Source: CALBPI01 sp038531945 (GTDB lineage: Bacteria; Pseudomonadota; Gammaproteobacteria; Steroidobacterales; Woeseiaceae). From it: a DNA stretch of 64,000 nucleotides. The notes beneath the pieces were generated by a model that did no database searches, was not told where the DNA came from, and saw only the letters and a program-made list of their open reading frames with translations. Of this stretch, positions 62,695 through 64,000 are shown one piece after another; positions within the stretch are counted from its first letter, which is position 1; the number at the start of each line of letters is the position of its first letter. Made by a program: the position numbers and the translations under genes. The stretch lies in NCBI GenBank assembly GCA_038531945.1, contig JBCBBH010000002.1:372001-436000 (forward strand), in the 5' to 3' direction.

Positions 62695-63216
62695 ATGAGT
62701 GGAAATTCACGCTGGCAGCGCAGCCGCAAAGGCCTGATGGCCGCGGCAGGCTCACTAATAATTGGCGTTGGCACTGTTCTCGCAGCAGGCCTGGATGGAC
62801 AGTCGGCACCCGATTTCTCTTTGCAGAACAGCGCAGGAGAGCAGGTCAGCCTGAGTGACCTGCGCGGTGATGTCGTCATGATCAATTTCTGGGCGACCTG
62901 GTGCGGACCTTGTCGCGAAGAGATGCCGCTTCTCGATGAGCTTCACAGTCGCTACAACCGCGTTGGTTTCAGCCTCCTCGGGGTCAACATCGATGATGAT
63001 CCGCGACGTGCGGAAGAGATGATTGAATCGCTGGGCGTTACCTTCCCCGTCGTATTCGACAGCACCAAACGGGTCAGTCAGCAATACGATGTGAATGCCA
63101 TGCCGGTCACCATCCTGCTCGATCGAGAGGGTGTCGTGCGCTACGTGCATCACGGCTATAAGCCCGGATACGAAGATAAATACCTTGAACAAATTCGCGA
63201 ATTGCTTCGCGAGTGA
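62695..63216 (+). CDS. TlpA-like thioredoxin family protein
   Basis: A protein of 173 residues with an N-terminal membrane or signal segment (about 13-31), then a thioredoxin fold: APDFSLQNSAGEQVSLSDLRGD, the redox motif WATWCGPCREE, GVNIDDDPRRAEEMIESL and the cis-proline AMPVTILLDREG. This is a periplasm-facing thiol reductase of the TlpA/ResA type, which keeps cysteines of cytochromes or other secreted proteins reduced. AAGGAG precedes the ATG at 62695. It lies downstream of the sigma-54 promoter match and 21 bp before the next gene. Confidence 0.9.
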   Translation: MSGNSRWQRSRKGLMAAAGSLIIGVGTVLAAGLDGQSAPDFSLQNSAGEQVSLSDLRGDVVMINFWATWCGPCREEMPLLDELHSRYNRVGFSLLGVNIDDDPRRAEEMIESLGVTFPVVFDSTKRVSQQYDVNAMPVTILLDREGVVRYVHHGYKPGYEDKYLEQIRELLRE

Positions 63217-63237
63217 TCAGTCGATTCGGGATCAATC

Positions 63238-63759
63238 ATGAAACATCTTTATTTGGCCGCCGTTGTGGTGTCACTCGCGGTTTCATCGAACTCCGGTGTT
63301 GCCCAGGATTCTGCGCGCGACCTTGATGCAGAAGTTCAGGACTTGAAGTCTGAGGTGCTTGCGCTAAACCGTGAGTTGTTTCTTCTCGAAGAGGAACTTC
63401 TGTTCCCCGCGAATTCGCAGGTCGCGCTGTTCGTGTCGATGGACGTTGGCGACTTTTTCGCGCTCGATTCCGTGCAGGTGAAGATCAACGGCAAGGAAGT
63501 TGCCAATTACCTGTATTCGGAGAAGGAGGCCGAAGCACTGATTCGTGGCGGCGTGCATCGCATTCATATTGAGAATCTCAAGGCGGGCGAACACGAGCTG
63601 GTGGCGTTCTTTGTTGGCAAGGGGCCGCAAGGACGAGACTACCGCCGCGGTGCTGAGATGACCTTTGAGAAGGGCCTGGGCGCGAAATACATGGAACTGA
63701 GAATCTCCGATCGACAGTCGAAACTGCAACCAGAATTCTTCATTTCCGAGTGGGAATAG
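63238..63759 (+). CDS. Secreted protein with coiled coil and beta-rich domain
   Basis: A protein of 173 residues. A signal peptide (cleavage near SGVAQD) is followed by a heptad-like coiled coil (about 24-55, LDAEVQDLKSEVLALNREL), then a beta-rich domain with SVQVKINGKEVANYLY, GGVHRIHIENLKAGEHELVAFFVG, PQGRDYRRGAE. The latter resembles PEGA/immunoglobulin-like folds. Likely a periplasmic or surface structural protein; no family is recognised. It is 21 bp after the TlpA-like gene and 10 bp before the next, so one operon. Confidence 0.7.
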   Translation: MKHLYLAAVVVSLAVSSNSGVAQDSARDLDAEVQDLKSEVLALNRELFLLEEELLFPANSQVALFVSMDVGDFFALDSVQVKINGKEVANYLYSEKEAEALIRGGVHRIHIENLKAGEHELVAFFVGKGPQGRDYRRGAEMTFEKGLGAKYMELRISDRQSKLQPEFFISEWE

Positions 63760-63769
63760 AAAGACCATC

Positions 63770-64000
63770 GTGAAACACCTTTGCGCGACACTCTGCCTGC
63801 TGCTGATCGGCTTGGTTGCATCTTCACCGGTTTATTCGGACGGTGATGCAGGCGAGCCTGTGGTGGTGCGTGATCCGTATTACGGTGACGTGTTGTTTCA
63901 CTTCTATAAAGGCGATTACTTCAACGCGATCGTCCGGCTTACAGCGGCTCAAAAACGTGGCGTACTGACGCATCACGACGAAGATGCAGAGCTGTTGCGC
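63770..64000 (+). CDS. Secreted protein, probably helical-repeat type, 3' end cut by window
   Basis: A GTG at 63770 opens a frame to the window edge (77 codons seen). A signal peptide (CATLCLLLIGLVASSPVYS) is followed by VVVRDPYYGDVLFHFYKGDYFNAIVRLTAAQKRG and then HHDEDAELLR, which looks like the first helical unit of a tetratricopeptide-type secreted protein. It follows the coiled-coil gene by 10 bp, so both probably belong to the operon with the TlpA-like gene. The family cannot be fixed from this fragment. Confidence 0.6.
   Translation, partial: MKHLCATLCLLLIGLVASSPVYSDGDAGEPVVVRDPYYGDVLFHFYKGDYFNAIVRLTAAQKRGVLTHHDEDAELLR

Overview
The window is chromosomal DNA of a free-living, probably marine gammaproteobacterium (moderately high GC by eye). 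The lineage call is inference. It rests on icd followed by aceK, a malate synthase G/isocitrate lyase glyoxylate shunt, a TonB-dependent receptor with a LacI-type regulator, an SYLF protein, LemA beside an M48 protease, and many outer-membrane lipoproteins. I see no phage, insertion sequence, CRISPR array, tRNA or rRNA. Genes are dense, often overlap by 1-4 bases and show no evident frameshift.

Layout. Positions 1-3354: assorted small genes (membrane protein fragment, ABM-domain protein, DM13-like protein, YghU-type GST, a secreted protein with ankyrin-like repeats). Positions 3379-8047: glyoxylate shunt (glcB, a LysR regulator, aceA). Positions 8172-8657: an RraA-family gene. Positions 8825-22469: eleven same-strand genes, mostly tightly packed, ending at a strong terminator at 22518-22554. 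They encode a PP2C phosphatase, a Gly/Gln-repeat lipoprotein, a second lipoprotein, a transmembrane Ser/Thr kinase, an FHA-like/PEGA/FGE-sulfatase protein, a small membrane protein, a MotA/TolQ/ExbB channel subunit, an actin-like-fold/FHA protein, two paralogous vWA proteins with a MotB-like N-terminal membrane helix, and an OmpA-family protein. This is the best candidate for an undescribed system: a phospho-regulated, possibly ion-driven, trans-envelope machine.

Positions 22571-37865: phhB, then a carbohydrate-related region (galK, galT, a zinc metalloprotease, an orphan sensor kinase, a sodium:solute symporter, a TonB-dependent receptor, a LacI regulator, and an operon of a Gfo/Idh/MocA oxidoreductase, an aldo/keto reductase and a TauD-like dioxygenase). 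Two nearly identical palindromes, one upstream of the receptor and one between lacI and the oxidoreductase operon, tie these parts into one probable regulon.

Positions 37866-48071: a diguanylate cyclase, then central and amino-acid metabolism (a threonine dehydratase-like enzyme, ilvB and ilvN transcribed divergently, proB-proA, and icd-aceK). Together with aceA and glcB, the window encodes both the glyoxylate bypass and the kinase/phosphatase that sets flux at the isocitrate branch point.

Positions 48166-64000: envelope and lipid genes. They are a patatin fused to a BamA-like barrel (type Vd-like), a RIO-like kinase, a giant membrane-anchored AAA/P-domain/beta-propeller protein, an MFS-acyltransferase fusion, an EexN-like lipoprotein, an SYLF protein, an M48 protease with LemA, ApbE, and a final operon (TlpA-like thioredoxin, coiled-coil secreted protein, partial secreted protein) preceded by a sequence that matches a sigma-54 promoter exactly.
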